Origin: Dipteris shenzhenensis
Lineage: Eukaryota > Polypodiophyta > Polypodiopsida > Gleicheniales
Direction: 5' to 3' (one strand)
Length of the DNA: 64,000 bases
Assembly (NCBI GenBank): GCA_047967505.1
Contig: CM106541.1
This document shows, piece by piece, positions 11,880 to 23,872 of this stretch. A program made the translations under genes and the position numbers. Below the pieces are notes generated by a model. It was not told the origin of the DNA, did not search any database, and saw only the letters and a program-made list of their open reading frames with translations. Within the stretch, counting starts at the first letter, position 1. The number at the start of each line of letters is the position of its first letter.

Positions 11880-12960
11880 CAAAGAAAGCTTGTAATGCCA
11901 GGCTCGGCACCGAGCCCTCTTTTCTTGATAGAACTTATGAGCTCGACAGTGCATGGAAGGTCAGCCTAGAGGGGGAACAAGGGACTTTGGATGAAGTGAG
12001 GCACAGAGTCAATGAGATGCCTAATGAAACACTAATCGCAATTCGATTTGGCAAGAAGTCAAAAAACCATGCTCGACACTGAGTCCTCTCTTCAAGGAGA
12101 GCTTGGAATAGAGGTTGGGTCATAGTTTGCCATTGGAAGTAATGAGGGATGCAAACAATTGGAGTAATGAGGAGACATCGATACTTATACTAGGAGCCTA
12201 AAAAAGCAGGGCTCGGCACCAAGCCCTCTATTTTGAGCTCGTCTCTCTATGAGCTTGTCTATGAAGGCTCTTGTGGAGGGCAAGAGAGTCCATGCGCACA
12301 TTATCAATGGTGGATATGCTCACAACATATTATTTTCAATGAAGGGATGGATGGATGCAAGGAGCCCAAAAAGCAGGGCTTGGTGTAGAGCCCTCAGTTC
12401 CATGACAACTTCTTGGAAATCAAATGTTCAAACGATGAAGGATATCAAACCAATGAGGAGTCTTGAGTCTTGAGCGCTTAAAGTCTTGAGTCTGCAGTGC
12501 TCAAAGTCTTGAGTCTTGAGCATTCAAACAGTGAAAGATATCCAAACCGAGATCCAGTATTGGCATGGATTGTAGGAACAATTCCAATCCCTCTAAGTAA
12601 ATCGGACAGCTGCGAATGTGGCTTGTAATCTTTTGCATTAATGGCCACTTTGAAGAGCGGCTGGTCATTTCCAAGAGCTTAGAATCTAGTGTGTCAGCCA
12701 AGACCTCAAGTCATACTCAAGACAAAACATAAGCCTTAGTAGAGTGTAGGAGATTGTGATGAAAACCCTTCGAGTGCTTAGGTGGACATCCACCTTAGAT
12801 CCAAGCTGGTGTAAAGCATCCATGAGCATAACCACAATAGAAATGAGATTCTTGAGCATTCAAATGGTGAAGACCAACTGAAGGATATCAAATGATTGAG
12901 GAGTCTTGAGCCTTCAAAAGCAGGGCTCGGCGTCGAGTCCTATATCTCAGCATGCTCTAA
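11880..12960. repeat. Five dispersed copies of a hairpin-forming GC-rich motif
   Basis: The near-perfect palindrome GGCTCGGCACCGAGCC (11901-11916) recurs with mutations at 12070-12085, 12210-12225, 12378-12393 and 12924-12940, usually inside CAGGGCTCGG-GAG-CCTC. The first three gaps are about 140-170 bp. Several substitutions keep or partly keep pairing of the arms. All copies are in one orientation except for their own symmetry. I see no protein frame that explains the constraint. They may be part of a tandem unit with poorly conserved spacers, or a structured noncoding RNA segment. Confidence 0.65.
12249..12360 (+). pseudogene. Pentatricopeptide-repeat (PPR) gene remnant
   Basis: The frame reads EGKRVHAHIINGGYAHNI, which matches the recurrent '(L)EGK-VHAHII--G' phrase of plant PLS-type PPR proteins; these bind organellar RNA. 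Only about 30 residues are recognisable before the sequence runs into one of the hairpin motifs. No neighbouring repeats, E or DYW motifs are visible. It is a fragment, not a working gene. Confidence 0.5.
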
Positions 12961-13213
12961 GTTTTTCTCAGCAATTTTTATGGAATATGTTGGTCGAACG
13001 TCCTGTGCACCAACAGCCCAGCTAAATATAATCCCTTCCACTTCAAGCCAACTGCTGCAATGAGTGGATCATTGACCTAGCATGAACACAACAAGTACCT
13101 GATTGATCCTTCCTTTGGCTACACAGTTGTTGCGATGTTCGACAGTGGATTAATACGGAGCAACAAAAGGTTTTAACCAGCAACGCTAGTTTGTATGAAA
13201 TCCAAAGGATCCG

Positions 13214-13832
13214 AAGATAAGCGAGTAGAATGGAGGTAGCTAAATTGCTGCTAATGCGGAGTGCAGCCCATAGCCTTGAAATGAAGCCTCTAGTTGATTT
13301 GACAAGCAGAGCTTTAGCTCGAATGATGGAGGGGAAAACTCCTGAGCAAATTCGTGAAACATTTCATCTACCGGATGATCTCACGGAGGAAGAGAAACTG
13401 GAACCTCCGAAGAATATCATAAATGATGCTCGTATTCGTTTGCATAATCGTCTTTATCCAAGAAAGCGGAAGGAATTGCAAGATAAGGAAATTTTAAATA
13501 ATATGGAGCGAGACAAAGGTTTGAGGGATGAACGCTCCGTAGAAGACTTGTTGTCTTTTATTCATGGTGTTGGATTGCAAAGCTAAAGCCTAAGTGCAAA
13601 AAAAAAATGTAACAGTCGGAAGAGAGAATTTGTGAAAGGCCAAATTTCTAAGAATACTTGCAAAAATATTCATTCAAGAGAAGTCCAAACTCATAGACGG
13701 ATGTGTTTGTCTTTAACGCTAGAGCTAGATTCTATCTTTGATGATGAAGGTTTTGCTTTTGAAAGGAAATTTGACGTACATGACTACCTAGACCCTTTGG
13801 TGAAGGAAGTGCAGCCCATAGCCTTGAAATAA
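13214..13832 (+). pseudogene. 5'-truncated SKP1-like protein 21 copy
   Basis: SKP1-like proteins are SCF ubiquitin-ligase adaptors that bind F-box proteins. The frame from 13230 holds the SKP1 C-terminal helices (HSLEMKPLVDLTSRALARMM, then EGKTPEQIRETFHLPDDLTE) followed by the extension typical of the Arabidopsis ASK20/21 type (RLYPRKRKELQDKE and DERSVEDLLSFIHG). A stop at 13584 is followed, in a second block from 13632, by SIFDDEGF and DYLDPLVKEV, which fits the acidic C-terminal tail of the same proteins. The N-terminal half of the SKP1 fold is missing and no introns remain where the plant gene has them, so a retrocopy or gene fragment is likely. The last codons are replaced by a 23-bp repeat of an earlier part of the gene. 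Confidence 0.75.
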
Positions 13833-14459
13833 ATTGATCTGATCTTTGATCAATGAAAATTGAGCTTATACAATCCGCAACATATCCTAAGAAATTCCAA
13901 TACAGCTCAGAAGCATGCAAGATTGGTGAACGCCAAAAAGCTTGCAAGGCCAAAAGTTTACCTGACTGGTTGCTATGTAGCTTTAGAGTGGAGGAAAAGG
14001 AGTGAGCCACAATATTTTGGTGAGATAGCAAACAAGCTCCTTGAGCAATATGCATTTTTTAGCAGAAGAAGCAAATGCATAGTAAACTACAATTCAACAA
14101 ACGGTCATTAACAAAACGGCCAATTTAAACTTAAAATGAATGTTTTCACAGATTTCTTACTACATTTTCTTGAAGCTACAATTATTATTTAGCTTGTGCC
14201 AACATTATACTGCAAAAATGATGATGAGAGATTACAAATGAAGCTTCCCTTCGCCCATTGTAGAATCTTAAATGAAAAGATATGCCAATATTTTAGTATA
14301 CAAAAAGGTTCTTTCGATGTGTATCAGAAGAAAGAAGAGTGCCTATTTTGCTTCTCACACCGATGAAAGTATGGTGTATGATCTTGATATGAACTATTAA
14401 ATGTTCACAAAAATCTTAAAAAGAATGCTATTGCTGACTCTTTAAGAGATGACGATGTC
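13833..14459. other. No supported gene
   Basis: A frame at 13860-14111 of about 83 codons has no recognisable motif. The remainder is AT-rich and non-coding as far as I can see. Confidence 0.35.
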
Positions 14460-16984
14460 ATGGCAAGTCAAACAAGTACACCTGACATCCAATTGCAATA
14501 TGTTAATGTGAAGAGAAAGGGATTTTCAACATTTGGGAATGCTAGTTTGAGAGAGAAGGTTTTGAGAGTTGCACCAATGTCTATTATTGCAAAATACATA
14601 GAGCAACTTGATGAGCATCATCATGTAGAACATTTGCCTTCTTACTACAATGGGAATATCATCTTTGAGTTGCCTCCTGTAGATGTAAATATGAGTGGAA
14701 TGGATGGGATGCAACATGTATATGATCCACACAATTGGTCAAGAACCAACCCCACTTCTATTGTGGCATTGAAGAAAATTGCAAAGGTTAGAGTCAGTCA
14801 TTGTGGTGAGTCTTTTGAATGCACCAATCCATTGTGTGGTTACCTCTTAAGACACAATAGAGCAAATATTCATGAGTGGAGAGGTAGAATAATAAATGTG
14901 CCAAAGATAAGAGAACTCGATGCTGAGTGCGGTAGTCTGGAAGAACTAGAAGCTTGTATCTCTCAATGTTCTACAAAAATTTATTACTGTGAGCCAGAAG
15001 ATGTAGGCTGCACAAGGTTGGCAATACATGTTGGATATTGTGATCATCCTATTTGTCCCGTTGAAAGTAGACAACAATTGGAAAAAGCATGTAAAATGGT
15101 ACAAGAGAAAGCATTGCATATGAAAAATGTTGGTGCAAGAAGAGTGGAGAAAGAATGGCCAAGGAAATCATTTCAAATAATCTTTTGTCTAGAACCAAGG
15201 TTCCTGATGTGTCCATTGCAAGTCAATGGACATGTGGGAAAACCTCCTTCCACAACTCTAAGCTATCACAAACCAGAGGAGGTTAGTCTGGCTTTCTTTT
15301 GCAATCATTCTTTTGGTTTTTTGGCATTTGGGAATTGTGAATGACTATTGGAAGGGGTGTTATGCTTAGGTTCCAAAGATGGATTTAAGAGGCACTATCA
15401 TCACTACAACCACAACGAGATTCTTTAGATTGTATCATTTACTTGAAAGAACATGTAAGATATTTATTTATAGGTCAAAATCCCAACCTTGCTATGTGAT
15501 GAAAATGTCATAAGGGTAGAGGTTCAGAATTGATCTAGTGAATAGGATGCATCCTAGTGGTAACCTTGAAAAGGCTTGGGTGCATTTTGATCATGTTGGA
15601 AGAGTGTATGGTTGGTTGGCAATGGCAGCTCATGTCTATGATCCCAAGTATAACTAACTAGTCTTAAGTTATGCATTTGTGTAGTATATCGAGAAAAGTA
15701 TTTCTATGTGAAATTTTAAAAATAATGAGAACTTGGTACTATAGAGTGCAAGAACTGTTAACCATTGCCACGTGTGAGTTTAAAAAGGAGGATTCAGATG
15801 CTCAAGTTTTGTTTTGGAGAATGATAAATGAGGTGATGAGAAAATGGGGATTTGATGAAGCCAAGTTTTTTAAGTTTATGGTGGCTGATGAGGCCCAAGT
15901 GGATTGGCAAGTAGTTCACATTGTATATAATGGTGGGCCAAAAAATGTTATGTAGAAGGATGAGAGCGGTGGTCATGTATTTTCCATTGGGAACAAGGTC
16001 TCCAAAGGATAACTAACAAATACATATATCAAAGGTTTAGAGATGCTCACTTGCAGCTATGCAGAGCATAGAGAGATGCAAAAACAAAGGAAGCAGCATC
16101 ACAGCAATCACTGATCATTAGAACATGGTGGAGAAATAACCATGCAAGTTCAAATGACATTCCATACTTGGATCAATGGATGTCATGGTAGGAGGACAGG
16201 ATTGCTCATTGGGGTAACTTCATGGTTCATGCAAGTGTTGTAGCTTTGAAACATTGTCATTACTGAGTTGTAAAATTGAAATTTTGTTTTATTTAAAAAT
16301 ATACTTTATTGAGTGAAACTTATTTTCAGATCATGGTGGACACATTTGCACTCGCCAATAATCCATGACAAACTTGGAAGAGTCAAAGCATGGGAGTTGG
16401 TTGGCATCAGAAGGCTATATAAGACAAATCTCATTATATAATGCTTGTGTTAGGGACTTGACAACTACATTGTTACAATTGCAAGGTGTGAGCAACATGC
16501 ACAGGGATTGAATATTGGATCTGGTCCTTCTCTAGAGAACTTGCTTCACTGCATAGGCCACACAAGATCAAGTTACATTAGCCCTCATCAAGCAGTTAGA
16601 GTAGCAAATTCTGCAATGAGTGCAACTGGAGTACGTAGTGATCAATATCATTTCCTAGGGGATGTGGAGAGTGTTTGAAAAAAGAAGAGGCTTGGAGAGC
16701 CTTTAGGCATGAATGTCTCTCACCGCCATGATTTTGAATATGTGGTTCAAGCTAGGAGAGGTTCACAGGAATCTACTGAAAGAGTCCTGGAATTTGAAGT
16801 GAGTCTGGGCATGCCTCCTCAGCCCCCCATGTCCAAACAATGCAACAAGACCATGACATGCATGTTTGGGTTCAAGAAAAAGAAATTCATGATGTTTGTT
16901 AGGCCATTCGCAGGGTGGAGCAAGGAAGCAAGGTGCGTTGCCAATCATGGATTTCAAGTTTGGGTCATAAGTGTGGAAAACTAA
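14460..16984 (+). pseudogene. Broken gene of a transposase-like family
   Basis: An open frame of 294 codons starts at 14460. It carries a Cys/His cluster (HCGESFECTNPLCGYLL) that could bind zinc, and a second Cys-rich stretch (CSTKIYYCEPEDVGC). Downstream, after several stops and frame changes, recognisable blocks continue in order: GWLAMAAHVYDPKYN (~15618-15655), LLTIATCEFKKEDSDAQVLF and KFMVADEAQVDWQVVHIVYN (15750-15930), and a C-terminal block including GPSLENLLHC and ATGVRSDQYHF (~16500-16670). This order matches, from memory, a multi-copy family in algae and land plants with a -GFMAD-A-ANW-AVR-VYG- core, which I take to be an RNase-H-like transposase. No terminal inverted repeats were found. 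At least five disabling lesions make it a relic. Confidence 0.55.
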
Positions 16985-16999
16985 TCAATGAGAATAACG

Positions 17000-17860
17000 T
17001 GCAAGGAAATCAAGCCCCTTGCTTCAAGGGTAGAATAATAAAGCACATCCATTGCTAGGGAGTGCAAATTTTTTGGTTTTGTGGGGATGATGTGACACAT
17101 TCAGGGTCACCAAGTAAAACATCATTTTGTATTTTAGGAACCCTAATGGGATAGAGAAAAAACTCAAAACTCCACATGGAAAAACTCGCCAAATATAGTG
17201 TGCCTACATAGAAAGGAGCTAAGAAGGTGGAAGCACTTGTGGGACACATGATTTTCAGATTAGCAATCAATCGAGGCTACTCAATTTCACCTTAATTACA
17301 TTGGTTGCCGAGGCCTTACATTGTATTCCTTATCAATGGCCTCCAAAATATATATCTTCCTCTAGTTGGAGAGGAAAACAATGGCTTATGGAGGTAAGGT
17401 ACCATTGAACAAGGTTCAAAGAAGGTGATTATAGGGTGAAAGATAGGTCGGTCGTTTGTGGTATCAATGGAAAGTGGGATATGCATAGGGGCTCTACTTG
17501 GTGGAGAAGAAGATGTGGTGACATTTGAAAAGGATGATTGGCGGGGACTCTTGGAAGATTATGCAGCTTTAGCTACCAGTTTGTTGGGGCAGGTCGTTGA
17601 AGTGGTTTCAAGTCAATCCTCTCATCCCCTTGTCTGTTATTTTGGTTGAGATCATCTATAATTTATTATGGGACTGCCCAATGGTGAAGTGGGTATGCAA
17701 GTGTGTGGGGGGGGTGTGGTGAAATAGTTTTGTTGGATGCAATCATTTCAACATAGGCTGATGTGGAAAGCCGCCCTGCTTGGTGATACACAAGGTCTTA
17801 TGTCTACACTGGTAGTAATTTGTCCCTACCTAAAGGCATTTTTGTTTCTTGCTATCTAGG
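17000..17860. other. No recognisable gene
   Basis: Short frames only, plus a G-rich tract near 17706-17717. This is probably the degraded 3' part of the minus-strand gypsy fragment that follows, but nothing in it identifies that directly. Confidence 0.35.
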
Positions 17861-17863
17861 GCT

Positions 17864-18359
17864 TTAGGTATATGTGCCTCTTGCACACACCTCTTGACCT
17901 TCAGAATTCATCAAGACTATCCCCCCGGCTCCTTGTTGGCATGAAGGACTAAAAGCCCCATCAAAATACAAAACAAGAGCTATTGGTGGTGTGTCCCTTT
18001 CATCTTTAATGTTCTCCTTACATTTCTTTTCTTCTCCTAGATCCTCCCGATCTACCATAGTGGACCTAGTGGTATTTTCAGTGATAAGAGAAAGAGAACT
18101 CTTGAAGCTCTGACAACCATTTTGCAAATCTCCCCCCAGGATTAGGCTTGCAAACTAGATATGCTAATACAGACTGAGAGGTAAGGAAGAAAAATGGCCG
18201 AGGTAATAAATAGGAGCAAAAATTTCTGATTGAAAACACCAAAGAGAGGGCTTGTTGCTCCATTTCTTCATACCTTGTTTCCACCTCTATAAGCTGTCGT
18301 GACTTGCAACAGGGAACATCAGGGACGCGAGTAGCAATTAGGTGTTGTGCGAGGAACAA
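17864..18359 (-). mobile_element. Ty3/gypsy fragment with two RNase H domains (Tat-like)
   Basis: The block 18359-18078 is a retroelement RNase H C-terminal part: RYEEMEQQALSLVFSIRNF, then SQSVLAYLVCKPNPGGRFAK and WLSELQEFSFSY. Directly downstream on the same strand (18030-17864) a second RNase H starts with ALVLYFDGAFSPSCQQGAGG, keeping the first catalytic Asp region (YFDGA). A pol RNase H followed by an extra archaeal-type RNase H is the hallmark of the plant Tat/Ogre clade. RT, integrase and LTRs are not recognisable. Confidence 0.75.
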
Positions 18360-20960
18360 GTAAGTTTCCTTGTATCGATTTGTTTGTTTTCTTCACATAG
18401 ATTGCAGACATAGTCGATCAAAAGCTCCTCTTCTTTTTTCTTGAGGAGATGATGCATTAATAGGGCACACAAATCCACACTAAGATAAGAAGAGAATTTT
18501 CCCTTAACAACCAACATCAGGGCCTAATCATGGCTATACCTTAGAGCTGTGGAAAGGAGACATACAGTGGAAGGGTATAACCTTCCTGGTATATAGTAGG
18601 GACTTTATCTACATAGGGAGTTCCTCTTTTTTTCCTATCCCTAATCTTGGAGGGGACATTGATGATCTCTATAATGTTCTGAATGCTAGATGGAACCTAC
18701 ATGACTCAAAAAGCTAGATTCGGCTACATTTGGTTGGAGTGTTCCTGATAAAAATCTTGCTCTAATGTGGCTAATCCTTCACAAAGCTGTGTGGACCAAT
18801 GTCATAGTTTTAAGGATTGGTAAGGGCAGACTTGATCTTAATTAAAGTCTTCTGAGTCCCCGCTCGCTTTCTTTCAGCTTGAATCTGGATCAGTGGAGAA
18901 TTTGAGCGTTCTGTTTCACAACCCATAATGTATTATTTCGACATACGTCTCTATCACCCTGATGTACAGGTTCTCCTCGTCACATCCGTCCTCGAATCCC
19001 AGCGGTGGCAAGATTGCCAAGCACTCGAGATGCCCTAGCCTCAATGAGGACATTTTTCATATTTTTGTTGCTTGTTTGGAAAATCGTTTAGGTAGGGACA
19101 GGTGAACCAGTCAATCGAAAAGCCATCCTCTTTGGAGATGCTATAGAAACAAAGCAAGAAACTTGGACACAAATCATAACATATGCACTATGGTTCATCT
19201 AGGTTTGCAAGAACAATTTCCAATTCAACTAACTGGGTTTTTCTATTGCCATTTACTTCCTTGCTTGGTGGGATAGGAAAAAAGGAGAATTGAAGAGCTG
19301 ATAGCCAAGTACAAATAATACTTCATTCAAATTAATAATGACTTGGATGCCCACATGGTTAGCTGTCCTATGGCTAGACACAACAGAGTCTCTCAAGATG
19401 TAGCCCAATTGGATGTTGATGGTACCAATCTGGATGCTTCGGGGACCCTCCAAAAAAAGAGGACTTGCACCCCAGCCCTTCTTCTGATAGTGTTGATTCT
19501 CCCTCTTTTGAAGACATAGGTTTTAATGACACCTCTAAAGATGACCTGGGTGGTGACTCTGATGATACCTCTTATGTTTCTTCTTACTAGCTATTATTAC
19601 CAGTGTTCTCTGTCATTATTCAGGTATGCCAAAAAAATTGGCATACTTCTATGGTTGTGTATGGTGTGTCGAAGTACTCCTACAATGTAGCCTTTCTCTA
19701 TGGTCACCAGTCTATGGCATTCTTTGAAGCTTCAGTAAACTCTCTAGCGATAGTGATGTTTGGCGGCCTATTTTGTGGTGGTGGATCTTGTTGGTGCACC
19801 TTGCATGCATGGTTATGTATTTGGCATTCTCTGCTAGCCTCCAGCAATCTGTGGTGCTATTTCAAACGAAGCAATCTGTGGCGTTCTTTGCTAGTCGTGA
19901 GCGATCTTTGTATCATCTCTCAAACCTTTTGTACTCGGTAACCTGTGTGTTTGTTGAGTGGTGTGTGGCAATCTTGGAATCTTCAATCCATGCTCAAGGT
20001 GCATGAAGGTTTGTTTTCTCTATATAAACATTCATCATGCTCCATTGTGATGCCATTTTGCATTGTAGCACCGTCTATATTCAGCTTCATCTATTGTAGT
20101 GATTATCGAGGCCACCAAGAGAGCAAAGAAGACCATAGAGCCCATGGACACCAAAAGCACTACCTTTGGTAGAGGTTTCTTTCGGTTCTACCTTTTGAGC
20201 AGAGAAAAGGTTTTACTTGATATTAGATTCAAGAGTCATATCTTTGTACACACTCCACCTTATACAAAAAAGGTGTACAGTCTTGGAGAAACATTGAGTA
20301 GTACAAAGCAATCAATATAGTAAAAACCCCAAAGGGGATACACAAGAGAAAACCAGAGATGTTGAATATATCAGCTTGGCAAACAAAGCGCCAAAACACC
20401 CAACCATAGCCAAGAACTTAGCCACCATCAAGCACATGTCCCAATATATAAGAACTCAACCACCACCAGACACGTGTTGCAATACTGAAGTTCACTTCCC
20501 ACATGTGCAAAATTAGACAACATGATTTAAACAAAAAAAAAAAAGAAAATATGTAATCTTCTCTTTTAATGTGAAAGGAACTCTAAGGTCATGCTACCAT
20601 AGCACCCTCATAGAAAGTGATACTTGCAACAGTATGCACTCAGCCTACATTTTCAGTAAAATAACCTTGCAAAGACAATAAGATTTCACTTCGAAGTTAG
20701 TCTATGTTCAGCACACATGAATAATGCTACTCACTTCCACCTCTATCAAGCCCTCTTTATTTGGAATCCATTCATGTTTCTTTTGCAAGCAACCCTCATA
20801 CTGTTGTTTCATTGTATATTTTTTGGGGAGACTTTTCAAAGGATTTGGTTCATACCAATGTTATAGGCATTCCCTTCTCATCCCGTGCTATATGAGCAAC
20901 CTTTGCCACCCAAATTGGGCTAGATTTTTCATCCAACTCTGACTCTGCATCAGATGCCCA
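18360..20960. other. Unassigned DNA, possibly with an old LTR
   Basis: No supported gene. On the plus strand 19487-19590 encodes an acidic Ser/Asp-rich stretch (PSFEDIGFNDTSKDDLGGD) that could be the end of a retroelement polyprotein. It is followed by local repeats of CAATCTGTGG (19840-19890) and a TATA-like CTCTATATAAACATT at 20017-20031, the arrangement expected in an LTR. LTR borders could not be fixed. An A-rich run lies at 20530-20550. Confidence 0.35.
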
Positions 20961-20978
20961 AACTATAAAACAAACATA

Positions 20979-21360
20979 CCCTCTTCAATCTCATCAGATG
21001 ATACAAACTCTGGTAAGGGTTTATCCCCCTTCCTACCACAATTTTTCTGAGGTAAAAGGTATTGCTCATTTTCTTCCTCATCTATTGCCGTATTTGTATC
21101 TAATGTGGATCTTGGTAACATAACTTCTTCTGGCCAAAAAGATTCAGAGCATTCAATGCTCATTAAATTTTCTTGTTTTTGTAAAGTTTTGACAAGTGAC
21201 TTAATTGACTTGATTATCTCCCCATTATTTATTACCTGCTCATGATATTTTTGCATCATACTTTGAAGATGTTTAATAAAGGCATGCAAGCCTTTCATTT
21301 CATCTACGTCAAGTGCTTTGTTCTTTGCAAGAACAAATCTAGTTTCCTCCAATGGAGTTA
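20979..21360 (-). other. Exon-like coding block of unknown origin next to the copia
   Basis: On the minus strand a 126-codon open block is bounded by an acceptor-like TTATTATAG and a donor-like GAGG|GTATGT. It encodes ITPLEETRFVLAKNKALDVD and continues with Lys/Gln/Glu-rich sequence that looks helical or coiled-coil (HAFIKHLQSMMQKYHEQV). It is not copia RT, although it sits where the RT should begin. The intact frame and splice-like edges suggest a host-gene exon, either a neighbour of the truncated copia or captured by it. I do not recognise the protein. Confidence 0.45.
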
Positions 21361-21383
21361 TTCTCTATAATAAAGCATATGGC

Positions 21384-22611
21384 TCACTCCATACCACTAT
21401 CTCCATTGCTTTGAGGAGATTCTCCTGATCTCAATCTACTTGTCCATGGCAAAGTATGTGAATCACTGCAAGAGGACACTATAGGTCCACTAATATTTTG
21501 TGATTGCTGCTGTGAATTCTGTGCAGCATTACCATTTTGTGCATCTACATCATCAATCACATTTATTGGTTTATACGAGCTGCTCATCTCATAAAAAACA
21601 ACATCTCTGCTCATTGTAAACTTACGATTAGAAGGATTATAGCATCTATACCCTTTCTGTTGCACAGAATATCCAATAAAGATGCACTTCTCAGCTTTAA
21701 GATCAAACTTGGATCTCAACTCTTCTGGCACATGAACATAGGCAATGCAACCAAAAACTTTTAAATGAGAAATATCTGGTTTCCTAACAGTATACCTCTC
21801 CTCTGGCATCATGCCATGTATTGCTACAGTGGGAGTCTTGTTCATTATGTAGATTGTTGTAGCAACTGCTTCAGCCCAATACAAATCTGGCAGGTCTTTT
21901 TCGTTGAGCATGGCATGAGATACCTCTCCAATATGCCTGTTTTTCCCGTCTGCAAGTCCATTTTGTTGTGGGGTATGATTGCATGAATATTGCTGCTTTA
22001 TGCCATGCTCCTGCAGGAACCTTACAAACTCATTTGAGTGGTACTCTCCCCCTCCATCTGACCTTAGACATTTTATTTGCAAGCTTGTTTCTTTTTAAAC
22101 CATAGCTTTAAAAGCTTTGAAATGCCCGAGCACTTCACTTTTCTTTTTCATAAAATACACCCAAACTTTTCTGCTTGTCATCAATAAAAGTGACAAAATA
22201 ATGACAGCCTCCAATAGATGCAGCTTTAGTAGTCCACACATTAGAGTGGATTAATTCCAATGGCCTCTTACTTTCTTGAACATGTCTAGGAAATGGTTTC
22301 CTTGCTTGTTTTCCAAATTTACACGCTCCACATAACTTATGCATTTCTACAACCTTGAACCTAGGCAATCCTGCAATAATATTTTGGGCCTGCATTAATT
22401 TAAGTCGCTGTACATTAACATGACCAATGCGTTTATGCCAGATATCAATATCTGCAACTACATCAATCCCATGTGCAAACATTACTGCACTCAATTCAAG
22501 CATGTCCACATCCAACGTAAACATCCTGCCCTCCTTCCCTTTTGCTATCAAGCGACCTTTATTTTTCATATCCTCAACAAAGCATCCATGAGGATTAAAT
22601 CTGACTTGCAA
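21384..22611 (-). pseudogene. Copia integrase
   Basis: Integrase inserts the cDNA into chromosomes. The upstream frame (22611-22135) ends the GAG-pre-integrase domain (KIGHVNVQRLKL, with CGACKFGKQARKPF for the zinc-binding region) and begins the catalytic core (HYFVTFIDDK). After a stop/frame break near 22083-22135, the core resumes with LRSDGGGEYHSNEF and PQQNGLADGKNR. The usual third catalytic residue lies in a motif like NG-AERKN; here it reads NGLADGKN, so Glu is replaced by Asp. The C-terminal segment (YRCYNPSNRKFTMSRDVVF) is intact. The frame ends in a Gln/Ser-rich linker. Confidence 0.82.
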
Positions 22612-22803
22612 GCCCTACTCAACCATTTGACCAATAGAAACTAGGTTCTTGGTGATGTTTAGGACATGAAATACATCTGACAAGTATTTCTTTTTCCCAT
22701 CATGCATAGACAAAGCAATTTTACCAATCTACACAATAGGATGTGCAGTATCATCACTAGTCTCCACAAATTCTGGTTTTTCCATTTTCCTTGCATCCTG
22801 CAT

Positions 22804-23872
22804 CTATTCTGCATGACCTGACATGTGGTTTGATGCACCTGAGTCAACATACCATACATCATTGCTTTCTTCTGTGCTTATCACAGAATTGGTCATGTGC
22901 TGCACCATAAACAAATGCTCATTTTTGTCATCACCTTGTCTACTAGAGGATGCATAATTGCCTTGCTGCAATTTTCCATTCATAATGTCATTCTTCTTTT
23001 TATAGCAATCTTTAGCCAGATGACCCATTTTACCACAGTAGTAGCATTCAACATTGCTATTTGCATTTTGGCCTCTCTGCCATCCACCATGTCCTCTTTG
23101 GCTCCCCCTGCCTCTAAGGTTACCACGTCCTCCTAAATAGGACTGGTTTTCTTGAATTTGTTGCATATTCTGATTTCTGTGATGGCCTCCAGATCTCGGC
23201 CTACTCTACCTCTGCCTCTACCTCTTATAGCACTTGAGTAGAAAACAGTTTCTTTTGAAGTTCCTCCTGAAGAAGATGCACCACCATTTCTCTACTCTTC
23301 AGAAATTAGAAGAGCAATCAACTCCTCAAAATCAGGAAATTTTTCATGGATGGCAATGGATGTTTGGAACTGTGCATAATCCTTACCTAGACCATTCAAG
23401 GTCACAGAAACTAAATCATCATCTTCCACTGGCTACCCAAAGGAAGCAAGTGCATCTGCAATCTTCTTCACCTTCATGTGGTAGTCATTGATGCTCATAT
23501 TTTTTCTGTGCACATTATGCAACTCTTGCTTGAGCTACGTTTTCCTTGCTTGCGTATTTGTGCTGTACATTTTTGTCAAAGTATCCCATGCCTCCTTCGG
23601 TGTGCTTGCATCCTGAATATGCACAATCATAGAATCTAAAATACTGATAGATAGCCAGTACATAAGTATTCTGGCTCTCTCATGCCATCCTTTAAATGCC
23701 TACAACTCCTGTTAATTGGGAACATTAGGAATAATTGGTTCTTGTTCAGCTCTAGTAATGAACTCCTAATAGCCTTTTCCCTTAAGGAAATTCGTCATTC
23801 TAAACTTCCATGCTTGGAAGTTGTTCTCGTCAAGCTTTTCAGTGACTATCTGGGAAAGAGCATCAGACGCCA
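22804..23872 (-). pseudogene. Copia gag and protease
   Basis: Gag starts at 23872 with MASDALSQIVTEKLDENNF, followed by WKFRM, the usual UBN2-type capsid start. It has several in-frame stops before ~23240. The nucleocapsid zinc knuckle is CYYCGKMGHLAKDC (about 23046-23005; CX2CX4HX4C) with RGRG-rich sequence before it. The protease active site follows as WYVDSGASNHMSG near 22855, an intact D-S-G triad. A stop then separates it from the integrase part. Confidence 0.82.

Noticed and set aside
11901-11916. Rho-independent terminator
   Set aside because: Eukaryotic context; the motif is repeated without a T-run pattern linked to genes.
11901-12940. CRISPR-like array of palindromic repeats
   Set aside because: Copies are degenerate, spacers are 140-550 bp and not uniform, and this is plant nuclear DNA.
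13860-14111. Continuation of the SKP1-like-21 gene
   Set aside because: The 83-codon frame shows none of the family's C-terminal features and follows the rearranged 23-bp repeat.
19603-20172. Plus-strand frames rich in Cys and Trp as secreted peptides
   Set aside because: Overlapping frames in several phases over locally repeated, possibly LTR-derived sequence; no signal-peptide and mature-peptide pattern.
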